Shown: positions 6,554-14,944, numbered from the stretch's first letter. The stretch: DNA of 24,272 nucleotides from Archaeoglobi archaeon (GCA_029259455.1 JAPDIT010000076.1:1-24272); one strand, 5' to 3'. The notes: generated from the sequence alone by a model not told the origin. Program-made: numbers and translations.

Positions 6554-7396
6554 ATGGACGAAGGATTAAGAGTCGTAGACTTTCCATCAGTCCTCGAAGG
6601 TGAGCTGAAAATATTCGGCTTCACATCCCTCGAATTACTCGTAATAGGGCTGATTTCAGGATTTGTTTGGCTACTTCTCGCAGATTACGGCGAGTTCGCC
6701 ATAGCTGCGTCACTTCTAACATTCGCCCTTCTCATCTTGCTGAAGGCTATGATGCCAGAGGAAACGGGATACGCATTTCCAGCATACGCTGCATATTTTC
6801 TAGTAAAGAGAAAAACCGTTTACGCTCATGAGATTGATACGACTAAGTACATTCCATCACTGAGATTCGTCGACAACTGGATCTGCAAGCTGTCAGATGG
6901 ATCAATAGCATCTGTAATCGAGGTAAAGCCAGTAAATTTCTTCTATGCCCTTCCAGCTGAGCAGAGAGCGTATCTCGACTCTTATAAAGACATGCTCAAC
7001 TCCCTCGACTTTCCAATCCAGATCCTCAGTATAGCCGGAGAGTTCGACATTACCAGGTACATGAACCACCTCGTTTTGAGGTACAGGGATGAGGATATAG
7101 CTGCGAATCCCATGCTTAGGAACGTTCTCGACGATTACATAAGATGGCTCAATCGGGTTGTTGAAGAAACAATCCAGAGGAGATACTTCATAGTCGTTAC
7201 AGTTCAGAGTGAAGACGTTCCAGAGCTAAAGAGAAGGGTTGAGACTGTTATTGCTGGACTCAAAAGGGGTGGAATTCAGGCTGAAATCCTTAACAGAGAC
7301 GGAATACTTGCTATATACGATCTCATAAATTACAGGAGAATTATGCCGGCAAACTACGATTCTACAAAGCTCCTTTTAAGGGAGGTGGGGCAATGA
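6554..7396 (+). CDS. PrgI-like membrane protein with TraC-N-like domain
   Basis: 280 residues. Residues 1-70 look like PrgI: a short start (VVDFPSVLEGE), then two hydrophobic helices (about 23-42 and 46-64). Residues 95-270 form a soluble domain (SDGSIASVIEVKPVNF, LNSLDFPIQIL, then RRYFIVV). It resembles the domain next to PrgI and VirB4 in Gram-positive and Patescibacteria-type conjugation loci. The protein would sit in the membrane and recruit the VirB4 ATPase, whose gene begins inside this gene's stop codon (ATGA overlap). It is first in a four-gene operon. Assignment of the PrgI part is by size, topology and position; assignment of the second domain is by motif memory. Confidence 0.7.
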   Translation: MDEGLRVVDFPSVLEGELKIFGFTSLELLVIGLISGFVWLLLADYGEFAIAASLLTFALLILLKAMMPEETGYAFPAYAAYFLVKRKTVYAHEIDTTKYIPSLRFVDNWICKLSDGSIASVIEVKPVNFFYALPAEQRAYLDSYKDMLNSLDFPIQILSIAGEFDITRYMNHLVLRYRDEDIAANPMLRNVLDDYIRWLNRVVEETIQRRYFIVVTVQSEDVPELKRRVETVIAGLKRGGIQAEILNRDGILAIYDLINYRRIMPANYDSTKLLLREVGQ

Positions 7397-9270
7397 GGAC
7401 AGTTTCGGCTGCTGTTAACGATAACACACAAGCAACCAGGAGAGATGCAGCAATAAGAAGAAAAGAGAAGAGAATAAAGAAGAGGAGTCTTCTTCCAAAG
7501 CTTCTCGACAGAGACGGCCACAGAGAAGAAGTGGATAGAAGTATAATAGCACCTGAGCTAATAGAGGTAGAGAAGGGGCTGATAACGGTAAACGGTAATC
7601 CAATAGTTTTGAGCTATATCTCTGTCTACCCGGCTAAGGTTTACGAGGGCTGGATTGCCGATGAGTTTGCATGGAAGCCGTTCAGACTCGACTTCACCCA
7701 ATTTATCGAGCCCGTGAGCGAGGAAAGAGTTATTACAGAGCTTAACAGGAAGATCACATCGCTTGAGGGTAAGCTTGCTGAAATGAGGAGGAAGGGAAGA
7801 ATAGATACTCAGCACATCGAACAGGAGCTTGAATACCTCTATAGATACAGGGAAGCACTCACGGCAAGGAGAATAAGGTTGTTCACTTTAAGCACGTACT
7901 TCGCAGTTTCTCCCTTAAAGAATGACAGAGAAGCTGCTGAAGATGCTCATGCAGAATTCATGCAGAAGATGAAGTCTAAAGGTGCCCAGCCGAAGAGGAT
8001 TAGATACAGGATGCTCGATGCATTCAAGTGCTTCCTTCCCGAAGGCAAGGATTTGCTCAGAAGGAGAATACTCGTCGATAGCGATGCTGTAGCATCATGC
8101 TTCTCATTCGTTTTTCCCACAATTATGCATCCCACCGGCGTACTTTACGGCTTCGATGCAGCAACTCGAGCTCCCGTTATCATAGATAGATTCAGCTTTG
8201 CAGGGCACAACGAAATTGTAGTCGGGAAAATTGGGAGCGGAAAATCATTCTTTGTTAAGCTTGAAATGCTGAGGTGGTTCATAAACGATCCCAAGATAAA
8301 GATATTCCTCGTAGATCCCCTTGGCGGATTTACTGATTTGGCTGAAGTTCTCGGAGCTCAGAGAATCGTTGTTGGTAAAGCTACAATGAATCCTCTCGAC
8401 ATTCTCATTCCAGAAGGTAAAAAGCCAGTTGATGTGCTGAGAGAGAAGCTCATGGCTTTAATGGAGTTCTTCTCCACGTTCTTTGAAGAAGAAGTTGGAA
8501 GCCCAATGGACAAGACTGAATCCGGTGTGCTAAGGAAAGCCATACAGAAGGCGTATGAAGAGAGGGGATTTGGAACTCCAGAGTTTGAACCGCCTATAAT
8601 AGACGATGTGATTGCAAAGCTTGATGATGTTACAGAAAATCAGGAAGAGCAGAGTGCTGCTGCGAGGCTTAAATCATCACTGCAGGCTTTCTCGCAAAAA
8701 TCTGAACTGGGAATGTTTAACGGCAGAACGAATGTAGATATATACGGTAGAATAGTTTACTTCGACTTCAGCGAGGTTGAGGGAGTCGTAAGAAGTCCAC
8801 TTTTACTGCATGCAGTGTTAACGTGGATTGATTCGAGAGTTAGGGGTGAGAGTGGTAGAAAAATTGTCGTAATAGATGAAGCGCACTACTTCATGAGGTA
8901 CAAGCAGATCAGAGCGTTTCTGGAGAGAAGTGTGAGGCACTCAAGGCACTACAAGGTCGGATATACTCTGATCAGCCAGAGCTTTGAGGAGTTCGTTGGG
9001 CATGAGGAGGGAAGAGTGATCTTAACGAACGCAAACATAGTCGTAATCTTTAGACTCGATTCCATTCCACAGGAGGTTAAAAAGATCCTGAACATCTCCG
9101 GTTTTGGAGAGAGGTTTGTAAAGGAAGCTGCACAGGGTAAAACTTCTGGATACTCTTCAGCTCTCGTAGCTATTCCTGGGGAGGGTAACTATCACGTTAA
9201 TGTGCTTGCATCTCTGGGCGAATTGGAATTTCTGGGAACTGCTGGAAGAGGGTCTAATCGAGTGTGGTAA
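7393..9270 (+). CDS. virB4: VirB4-family conjugation ATPase
   Basis: 625 residues. An N-terminal accessory region (about 50-250) contains a coiled-coil-like segment (ITELNRKITSLEGKLAEMRRK) and the run FPTIMHPTGVLYGFD that precedes the ATPase core. The Walker A motif is GKIGSGKS at 278-285 and the Walker B motif is IVVIDEAHYF, with D495 and E496. A sensor-like stretch follows (GYTLISQSFEEF). VirB4 proteins power assembly and substrate transfer in type IV secretion and conjugation. The N-terminal 45 residues are very basic. The gene overlaps the preceding one by four bases, and its stop is two bases before the next ATG, so the operon is tight. Confidence 0.85.
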   Translation: MRTVSAAVNDNTQATRRDAAIRRKEKRIKKRSLLPKLLDRDGHREEVDRSIIAPELIEVEKGLITVNGNPIVLSYISVYPAKVYEGWIADEFAWKPFRLDFTQFIEPVSEERVITELNRKITSLEGKLAEMRRKGRIDTQHIEQELEYLYRYREALTARRIRLFTLSTYFAVSPLKNDREAAEDAHAEFMQKMKSKGAQPKRIRYRMLDAFKCFLPEGKDLLRRRILVDSDAVASCFSFVFPTIMHPTGVLYGFDAATRAPVIIDRFSFAGHNEIVVGKIGSGKSFFVKLEMLRWFINDPKIKIFLVDPLGGFTDLAEVLGAQRIVVGKATMNPLDILIPEGKKPVDVLREKLMALMEFFSTFFEEEVGSPMDKTESGVLRKAIQKAYEERGFGTPEFEPPIIDDVIAKLDDVTENQEEQSAAARLKSSLQAFSQKSELGMFNGRTNVDIYGRIVYFDFSEVEGVVRSPLLLHAVLTWIDSRVRGESGRKIVVIDEAHYFMRYKQIRAFLERSVRHSRHYKVGYTLISQSFEEFVGHEEGRVILTNANIVVIFRLDSIPQEVKKILNISGFGERFVKEAAQGKTSGYSSALVAIPGEGNYHVNVLASLGELEFLGTAGRGSNRVW

Positions 9271-9272
9271 AT

Positions 9273-11894
9273 ATGTTAGGATTTCTAAAAAAGCTTAGAA
9301 GTAAAAAATCAAATCCTAAGCCTGTACAAGAAAGAAGGGAAGCTAGTTACGAGAAACTCTTAACCAACAGGAAGTACGGTGATCCGCTGTATCTAGGCGT
9401 ATACACTGACAATATAAGGGGAGACATACACGTTCCAATTAACTTTCAAGATAGATTCCGCCACGTATTCATCTGCGGCGCTACCGGATCGGGAAAGTCA
9501 ACTCTTCTCGTTAACATGATTGTCCAGGACATGCATGCCGGTTATGGACTATGTTTCATCGATCCAAAGGGTGATGCTATTGAAGAAGTTCTCATGCGAG
9601 TGCCAGAACACAGAATCGACGATGTAATCCTGATCGATCCAGCAAATTACGATAAAGTAGTTGGACTGAACTTTCTCGAACTGCCCAAGAAGAATCTGAG
9701 CGATGCTCAGCTTAACGCGATCAAGGAGGTAATAGTCAGCGATCTCGTAGCTTTAATGAAGCAGCAGACAAGAATTTGGGGTGAAAGATTTGGTAGAATT
9801 TTTGAAACATTAATCAGAGCTATACTTGACTTCAACGAGAGAGCGTCAGAAGAAGATCAGCTGACGTTTCTCGATCTGTACGTTCTTCTTACGGATGAAG
9901 AGATAAGGAACAAGTTTGCAGAATCGGTAAAGGATCCAATAATCAGAGAATACTTGTTGAAGATAAACGAGATGAAAGAGGATGTGATGGAGCCAGTTAT
10001 TAGGCGTCTGAACGACTGGGTTATGAACAAGGTTGCCAGGCAAATTGTAGCTCATAGAAGGAGCTCTTTTGACTTCAGAGAAGCTATCGACTCTGGAAAA
10101 ATAATCTTGGTGAGAATTCCGAAGGGCGAGGTTGGAGAAGCAATAATGCAGCTCGTAGGTTTGACGGTGATATCGAAAATATGGGCTGCTGCAAAGTCGA
10201 GGGTTGATACACCACCAGAAGAACGAGTTCCGTTCTTCCTGTACGTTGATGAATTTGCGAATTTTGCGTTTGAAGGTTCAACCTTCGATGAAATCCTCTC
10301 AGAAGCGAGAGCGTTTAAACTTGGGCTAGTTTTGGCTACACAATATCCGAGCCAGCTCTCCCACGAGATAAGAGAAGCTGTCTACGGAAACTGTGGAACG
10401 ATCATTACTTTCAACCCGCAGAATCCTAACGATGCAAAAACGCTGATAAAGAGGTTTCCGGGTGTTAAGGATGAAGATCTGCTATCTTTAGGCTTGTACA
10501 CTGTAATGCTACGTTTAATGGTAAGAAACGAGCTATCAGACCCATTCATAATCAGAACTTATCCACCTACAACTCCAGTTAGAAGTAGAGAAGAGATCAA
10601 CAAAGTTATCGAGAGATCTCTTTCACTCTACGGAAGAGAGCGCATTTCAGAAATGGATCTTTCTGCAAGCCTGAGAAGAATCAAGGAGATTAGCAAGTTC
10701 TCACTGAAAGATGGTTTTGTGGATGAAATGGTCGAAGTCCTTTACAACCTCGTTATCAAGGGTTTGGAGCTAAATTACAGAAATTTTGCTGAAGAAGCAA
10801 GAAGGAGGGCAATAAGTGTCACTGAGCAACAATATGCCAATCTTTTGGAAATCTTTGACAGAATGGACCTAATAGAACTCAGAAGCGAACTCGTTAAGGG
10901 AAAATATACGGCCAATCCAAAGCCCGACAAAATTAGATCTTACTTTTGGGACAGCAAGTTTAACTCAATTCTTGCTGGCTTAATTGACCATAGAAAGCTT
11001 GTTGAGAGGGTTTACGAGTTCTTCACCCAACTCGGGTTTGTTGTTGAAGTTCCCGTAGCTAGAGATGCGTACATGCCCGATCTACTGCTGAAATATCCCG
11101 CTGCGATGAACTATCAGGAGATGGACAAAGTTTACAGAGAGATGAGTAAGAGTGGAGCATGGCAGTTAACGAGGGGTAGGGAAGCTGCAGTTGAGATAGA
11201 AACAACAACGCACACTCGCCCTGGGCAGCTTTTAATGAAGTTGAAAAAAGCGTATAGCTCTGGCAGGGTTGCAATATTCGTTGTAATGGGTTCTGGAACT
11301 ACCGTAAAAGAGTACACTTCAACTGCGAGGCAAATACTTCAGATTCTTACCAATATGAGGGGTAGGAGTGGATTCTACACTACTGATGAGCCGGAGAGGG
11401 ATCACAGAGGCAGAAAGCTTTGGGTGAACAAGCATAGTGGCGAGATTGCGTATGAATCAAACGGTATGCTCTTCAACGTTAAAACCAACGAGTTGGAATG
11501 CACGGTTAGAGAGGCTAAAGACAAGGGCTGGACTGTTAAAAGGGTCGTTTTTGACCCGTACAAGGAGTTTGGAGAAGTTATGCCTGAGCAGGGTAGAGAC
11601 TTCATTGTGCTGATCTTCCCACCAGACGATTTCGATTTTCCCGTTGTGCAGGTGATAAGAGCGGGGACTGGATTCAAGCTGATTCCAGTAAGGAGGAGCG
11701 ATTCAGAGTTCTGGAGAAGAATAATGGGAGAAGAGACTGCGGGAGGGAAAGAGCTTACTGCAGCTTTAGAGTATGCGCTTAAGAAGTACTTAAAGGGCGA
11801 AAAAGTAAGTGACAAGAACGTAAAAAGAGAGATAGATGAAGATAGGCTGGAAGAGCTGCGTAGAATATTCCAAGATGAAGATGATGCCAAATAG
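9273..11894 (+). CDS. VirD4-like coupling ATPase with C-terminal nuclease-like domain
   Basis: 873 residues from the ATG at 9273; a GTG at 9264 overlapping virB4 is the alternative. The motor domain has Walker A GATGSGKS (69-76), the following IDPKGD, Walker B FLYVDEFANFA (D326, E327) and GLVLATQYPSQL, as in VirD4/TraG-type coupling proteins. No N-terminal membrane helices are seen, unlike many VirD4 proteins. After the motor, a helical, winged-helix-like region (about 470-570) leads to a segment with MPD603LLLKY and AAVE641IE643TTTH followed by a Lys-rich helix. That pattern resembles a PD-(D/E)XK nuclease core with ExE in place of ExK. About 170 further residues end in an acidic tail. Coupling ATPases feed DNA or protein to the secretion channel. 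The nuclease reading is inference and could instead be an inactive DNA-binding fold. Confidence 0.8.
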   Translation: MLGFLKKLRSKKSNPKPVQERREASYEKLLTNRKYGDPLYLGVYTDNIRGDIHVPINFQDRFRHVFICGATGSGKSTLLVNMIVQDMHAGYGLCFIDPKGDAIEEVLMRVPEHRIDDVILIDPANYDKVVGLNFLELPKKNLSDAQLNAIKEVIVSDLVALMKQQTRIWGERFGRIFETLIRAILDFNERASEEDQLTFLDLYVLLTDEEIRNKFAESVKDPIIREYLLKINEMKEDVMEPVIRRLNDWVMNKVARQIVAHRRSSFDFREAIDSGKIILVRIPKGEVGEAIMQLVGLTVISKIWAAAKSRVDTPPEERVPFFLYVDEFANFAFEGSTFDEILSEARAFKLGLVLATQYPSQLSHEIREAVYGNCGTIITFNPQNPNDAKTLIKRFPGVKDEDLLSLGLYTVMLRLMVRNELSDPFIIRTYPPTTPVRSREEINKVIERSLSLYGRERISEMDLSASLRRIKEISKFSLKDGFVDEMVEVLYNLVIKGLELNYRNFAEEARRRAISVTEQQYANLLEIFDRMDLIELRSELVKGKYTANPKPDKIRSYFWDSKFNSILAGLIDHRKLVERVYEFFTQLGFVVEVPVARDAYMPDLLLKYPAAMNYQEMDKVYREMSKSGAWQLTRGREAAVEIETTTHTRPGQLLMKLKKAYSSGRVAIFVVMGSGTTVKEYTSTARQILQILTNMRGRSGFYTTDEPERDHRGRKLWVNKHSGEIAYESNGMLFNVKTNELECTVREAKDKGWTVKRVVFDPYKEFGEVMPEQGRDFIVLIFPPDDFDFPVVQVIRAGTGFKLIPVRRSDSEFWRRIMGEETAGGKELTAALEYALKKYLKGEKVSDKNVKREIDEDRLEELRRIFQDEDDAK

Positions 11895-11896
11895 TC

Positions 11897-12925
11897 ATGA
11901 TCAAGCTATCTGTTCACAATATAGAGTTGGCTTATCCGATTCTCCAGCTAACACCAGCTCCTCCTTTGCTTAGATTAAGCGGGGCAGAAGCTGGTTTCCT
12001 TCTTGCCCACGTAACGAAGAGTAAGTTGGATAGGGCTTGCATTATTGCCGCAAGTATCGCCCTCAAAAGGGATAGGATAGTAGAGACTACACTTGTTAAG
12101 GAAACAACAGAGAAACTAAAAGAGTTTGGTATTGCCGATAGAATAGCGGGGATAGCTGTGAGAAGGCTTAAGAAGATGGGAATTCTTAGAGGAGACGAAA
12201 TCTTACGAGCTCCTAAAGGTAAGGAAAGAGCAATTTCCTTTTACGATGATACGCTGTTTTTAGACTACATTTCAAAAAAAATGAAGGGTTTTGTCTGGTT
12301 TAGAGGAGATACATTGCTCATAGATAGCGTAGCACTTGCTTATGCGTACTTAAAGAGCGAGCTGAACCCAATTCTTAGGGCTGCAAGGCTCTTTGCCGAC
12401 GAGCTAAGCAGACAATTCGTGCCAAAGGGAGTTCTAAAGAAAAGGCATGCAAACTTGCTTTCGAAGTTTATGACTATGGATGTTGAAGTTTGCAATGATT
12501 GTCTTAGTGAAGAGGAAGAGATTGCTGTGAGAAGCTGTGAAGTTGTTCCAGCCCTTCATAGGTTACTTTCGACAAAAACTGGGAGAGCCGAAGTCAAACT
12601 TCTAAGGCGAAATCGCTGCAAGTATTCTTCAGGCAAGGTAAAAGAGAAGATAACAACAAGAGATGTTCAGAAAAATCTACCTAAAATTGTAAGAAAGGTA
12701 TCAATTATTGATCCTGAGTTTCTCAGCGTTGCAGATTTTCCTTTCGGATCTTTTGTTGCTGGTAAACTTTGTGGGCTTGCAGTCAGTCATGCTTTGAGTA
12801 AGTTGAGGGAGGAAGAGATCATTGCTGCAGATGCCGTACTCCAAGCAGCTTACAATATTTGTAAAGAAGAACTTGTAACGTCGTTCAAAGACGTAGCAAA
12901 GCTTGTGTTAGATGTTTTACATTAA
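11897..12925 (+). CDS. Unrecognised protein, last gene of the T4SS operon
   Basis: 342 residues; I do not recognise the family. The ATG follows the stop of the coupling ATPase gene by two bases, so it is surely cotranscribed. Residues 85-105 (IAGIAVRRLKKMGILRGDE) look like the recognition helix and wing of a winged-helix domain. A central VCNDC motif is followed by an acidic run and two more Cys (RSC, RNRC), a possible metal site. The C-terminal 60 residues are helical (LREEEIIAADAVLQAAYNIC). No membrane segment or signal peptide is seen. Its place at the end of a secretion operon suggests a DNA-binding accessory, regulator or substrate-processing factor, but this is only context. Confidence 0.75.
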   Translation: MIKLSVHNIELAYPILQLTPAPPLLRLSGAEAGFLLAHVTKSKLDRACIIAASIALKRDRIVETTLVKETTEKLKEFGIADRIAGIAVRRLKKMGILRGDEILRAPKGKERAISFYDDTLFLDYISKKMKGFVWFRGDTLLIDSVALAYAYLKSELNPILRAARLFADELSRQFVPKGVLKKRHANLLSKFMTMDVEVCNDCLSEEEEIAVRSCEVVPALHRLLSTKTGRAEVKLLRRNRCKYSSGKVKEKITTRDVQKNLPKIVRKVSIIDPEFLSVADFPFGSFVAGKLCGLAVSHALSKLREEEIIAADAVLQAAYNICKEELVTSFKDVAKLVLDVLH

Positions 12926-13083
12926 GTATTAGGTAATTGTTCAAATCTTAATACATTTCTTTGGTTCCACATATCTCAAGATGTAATCAAAATTTAAGGT
13001 GAAATTTATTTAAATTATTAATATCAGCTCAGTAAGCTCAAATGTTCAAATAAAAAAAGGAGGGTTTGAACCTAATGTCCCAG
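12926..13083. other. AT-rich gap between T4SS operon and tRNA-Tyr
   Basis: No gene is seen in this stretch. It is AT-rich and holds scattered short matches (GTTCAAAT twice, AGCTCA twice). An 11-base segment, GGGTTTGAACC at 13063-13073, matches the tRNA T-arm sequence GGATTTGAACC at 10 of 11 positions in the same orientation. If an integrated element ends at the tRNA, this is where its terminal region would lie. Confidence 0.5.
13052..13058 (-). terminator. T-tract after tRNA-Tyr
   Basis: Seven A in the plus strand, read as T7 on the minus strand, about 26 nt past the tRNA 3' end. An oligo-T tract is the usual archaeal termination signal for a tRNA transcript. Confidence 0.45.
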
Positions 13084-13179
13084 TCCCGCCTCCCGGATTT
13101 GAACCGGGGACCATGGGATCTCCGCCTGCCGCGGAGTGGCGGACTACAGTCCCACGCTCTACCTCTGAGCTAAGGCGGG
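13084..13179 (-). tRNA. tRNA-Tyr (anticodon GUA) with intron
   Basis: Reading the minus strand, the acceptor stem CCCGCCU/AGGCGGG, D arm (GCUC-AGAGGUA-GAGC), anticodon stem UGGGA/UCCCA, five-base variable loop and T arm (CCCGG-UUCAAAU-CCGGG) all pair. The discriminator is A. C1-G72 is the identity pair of archaeal tRNA-Tyr. With a 24-nt intron removed after position 37, the anticodon loop reads CUGUAGA, giving anticodon GUA. The mature length is 72 nt without CCA, which is not encoded. Its 3' end points towards the conjugation-type genes, the usual orientation for an element integrated at a tRNA 3' end. Confidence 0.95.
13120..13143 (-). other. 24-nt tRNA-Tyr intron at position 37/38
   Basis: The intron begins UCCGCC and ends GGCGGAG, which pair with each other. 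Together with the anticodon stem they can form the bulge-helix-bulge structure cut by the archaeal tRNA splicing endonuclease. Position 37/38 is the canonical site. The exact boundaries can shift by a base or so. Confidence 0.8.
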
Positions 13180-13203
13180 TTCAACAGCTTACTGATCAAA
13201 TCT

Positions 13204-13214
13204 GCTTAAAAATC
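13204..13214 (-). promoter_or_regulatory. TATA-like box of tRNA-Tyr
   Basis: On the minus strand GATTTTTAAGC lies 25-35 nt before the first tRNA base, correct spacing for an archaeal promoter with transcription starting a few bases before the tRNA. Confidence 0.5.
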
Positions 13215-13298
13215 TTGTGCCCTGGTTTAATTGGTGGAGAACTATCTTTGGTATGGATCAAAGGTTTCTGAACGTAATCACATGCTCAAATATAACCA

Positions 13299-13311
13299 AA
13301 CTTTTTTAAAA
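13299..13311 (+). promoter_or_regulatory. TATA-like box of the LeuC-family gene
   Basis: AACTTTTTTAAAA ends 21 nt before the ATG at 13332, so transcription would begin at or just before the start codon and the mRNA is probably leaderless. No Shine-Dalgarno sequence is seen. Confidence 0.45.
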
Positions 13312-13331
13312 CTCTCCGAATCCCCAGATAC

Positions 13332-14588
13332 ATGGCTCAGACCCTGGTAGAAAAGATATTCTCACGAGCTAGCGGCAAGGAGGTAAAGGCCGGAGAGTTT
13401 GTAATGGCCGACATCGACCTCGCGATGATTCATGACATCACCGCCCCTCTTGCAATTAAAGCTTTCAGGGAAATTCTGGGGGAAAATGCGAAAGTTTGGG
13501 ACGACAAGAAGGTTATAATGGCTTTTGACCATCAGGTTCCTGCTGACAGTATTCATGCTGCGGAAAACCACAAAATGCTGAGAAAGTTTGCAGAAGAGCA
13601 GAGAATTCTGAACTACGACGTTAAAGGTGGTATAGCTCACCAGATAATGGTGGAAAATCACGTTGAGCCGGGAATGCTGATTGTTGGTGCTGACAGCCAC
13701 ACGTGCATGTATGGAGCGCTTGGAGCCTTCGCCACCGGAATCGGCTCGACCGACATGGGCTTCGTTCTGGCGATGGGGAAGCTGTGGTTCAAAGTTCCGG
13801 AATCCATCAAATTTAACGTTCACGGAAAGCTTGAGAGGCACGTTTACGGCAAAGACATAGTTCTGAAGCTGATAAGGATGGTAGGAGCGGATGGAGCGAA
13901 CTACAAGGCCTGCATTTATGCCGGAGAGGTTGTGGAGAAACTCGGCATGGCTGACAGGTTGACGATGTGTAACATGGCAATCGAGATGGGAGGCAAGGCA
14001 GGGATTGTTGAACCGGATAAAACAACTCTCGAGTATCTGAAGGCTATGGGCAGGCCTTATGACGGTGAGCCGCTGAAAAGCGATGAGGATGCTGCATTTC
14101 AAGAAGTAGAACTTGACGTGACGGGAATGGAGCCTCAGGTTGCCGCTCCACACAGGGTTGACAATGTTGTAGGAATTTCCGAGGTTGAAGGGACAAGAGT
14201 CGATCAAGTCTTTATAGGTTCCTGCACAAATGGAAGGTATGAGGATTTGAAGATTGCCGCTGAAATACTGAAGGGTGAGAAAGTCGCGTCAAACGTAAGG
14301 CTAATCGTCATCCCGGCAAGTGTGAGGGAGTACAAGAGGGCTCTGAAGGATGGGTTGATTGAGATATTCGTCGATGCGGGAGCGTTGGTTGAAGCACCGT
14401 GCTGTGGACCATGCATGGGAGGGAGCTTTGGGCTGATTGCGAGTGGGGAGGTGAGTGTTTCAACTTCCAACAGAAACTTCATCGGGAGACAGGGCAGCCC
14501 GGAGGGCAAGATTTACCTTGTAAACCCCGCTGTGGCAGCAGCAACAGCGATATATGGTGAGATAACCGACCCGAGAAAAATAAAGTAA
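13332..14588 (+). CDS. leuC: 3-isopropylmalate dehydratase large subunit family (LeuC)
   Basis: 418 residues, the length of the short archaeal LeuC/homoaconitase large subunits. Aconitase-family signatures are complete: VGADSHTCMYGALGAFATG, then GSC298TNGR and PCC358GPC361MGG, whose cysteines ligate the 4Fe-4S cluster. The enzyme would isomerise 2- and 3-isopropylmalate in leucine synthesis together with a separate small subunit, which is not in this window. Archaeal members of this group can also act as homoaconitase, so the exact substrate is open. The gene begins right of tRNA-Tyr, divergent from it, and marks the start of the core chromosomal segment. Confidence 0.9.
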   Translation: MAQTLVEKIFSRASGKEVKAGEFVMADIDLAMIHDITAPLAIKAFREILGENAKVWDDKKVIMAFDHQVPADSIHAAENHKMLRKFAEEQRILNYDVKGGIAHQIMVENHVEPGMLIVGADSHTCMYGALGAFATGIGSTDMGFVLAMGKLWFKVPESIKFNVHGKLERHVYGKDIVLKLIRMVGADGANYKACIYAGEVVEKLGMADRLTMCNMAIEMGGKAGIVEPDKTTLEYLKAMGRPYDGEPLKSDEDAAFQEVELDVTGMEPQVAAPHRVDNVVGISEVEGTRVDQVFIGSCTNGRYEDLKIAAEILKGEKVASNVRLIVIPASVREYKRALKDGLIEIFVDAGALVEAPCCGPCMGGSFGLIASGEVSVSTSNRNFIGRQGSPEGKIYLVNPAVAAATAIYGEITDPRKIK

Positions 14589-14916
14589 CTAGAAAACCAT
14601 GGGAGCGAAACTTTCATCTATCAGCCTGTTCACAATCTCCCCTACATACTCAAGCCTTGTGAAGCTGAGCTTTTCGGAATACCCTTTGCTGTCGGCAATG
14701 AACTTGCATGCTAGAGGCTTGTACTCTCCAAGCTGGTTAATTACGAGCTCTCTAAAGCTCTCATCCTCAGCAAGAAGGTCTTGCGAGGGGCCAAAAAACA
14801 CGATTTCGACTTTTCAGCCCACCCAAACTTCATTGAGTTCGTCGCAAAAAGCAGTCAGCAACAGCTTTCTCCTTCGCCTCCTTACCGCTTGCAATAATTA
14901 CGAGCAGCTTCGACAT
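14589..14916 (-). pseudogene. DsrE-like protein gene with two frameshifts
   Basis: The minus strand starts ATG at 14916 with MSKLLVIIASGKEAKEKAVA, then leaves frame. Joining three frames gives a continuous product: ...KAVA-GLLFATNSMKFGWAE, then KVEIVFFGPSQDLLAEDE and on to the TAG at 14589-14591. This is a DsrE-type small protein of about 110 residues. Each shift is explained by loss of one base: a G near 14855 (GCTGACTG where GCTGGACTG fits) and an A near 14816 (four A where five fit). Both losses are in same-base runs, so they may be real decay or assembly errors. The DsrE family has roles in sulphur relay, but no catalytic Cys is evident. Convergent with leuC, divergent from hjc. Confidence 0.75.
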
Positions 14917-14934
14917 AAGCAAAGTTAATAAATA

Positions 14935-14944
14935 ATTTAAAAAG
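14935..14944 (+). promoter_or_regulatory. TATA-like box of hjc
   Basis: ATTTAAAAAG lies 15-24 nt before the hjc ATG, in the short AT-rich gap shared with the divergent DsrE-like gene. Spacing suggests a start of transcription at or near the start codon. Confidence 0.35.

Noticed and set aside
9264..9272. GTG at 9264 as start of the coupling ATPase
   Set aside because: The ATG at 9273 is three codons later, just past the virB4 stop, and gives a basic amphipathic start; GTG remains a minor alternative.
13362..14207. Open frame of 281 codons on the minus strand inside leuC
   Set aside because: It is antisense to an intact LeuC with all Fe-S motifs, its translation has no domain pattern, and it is a by-product of leuC codon use.
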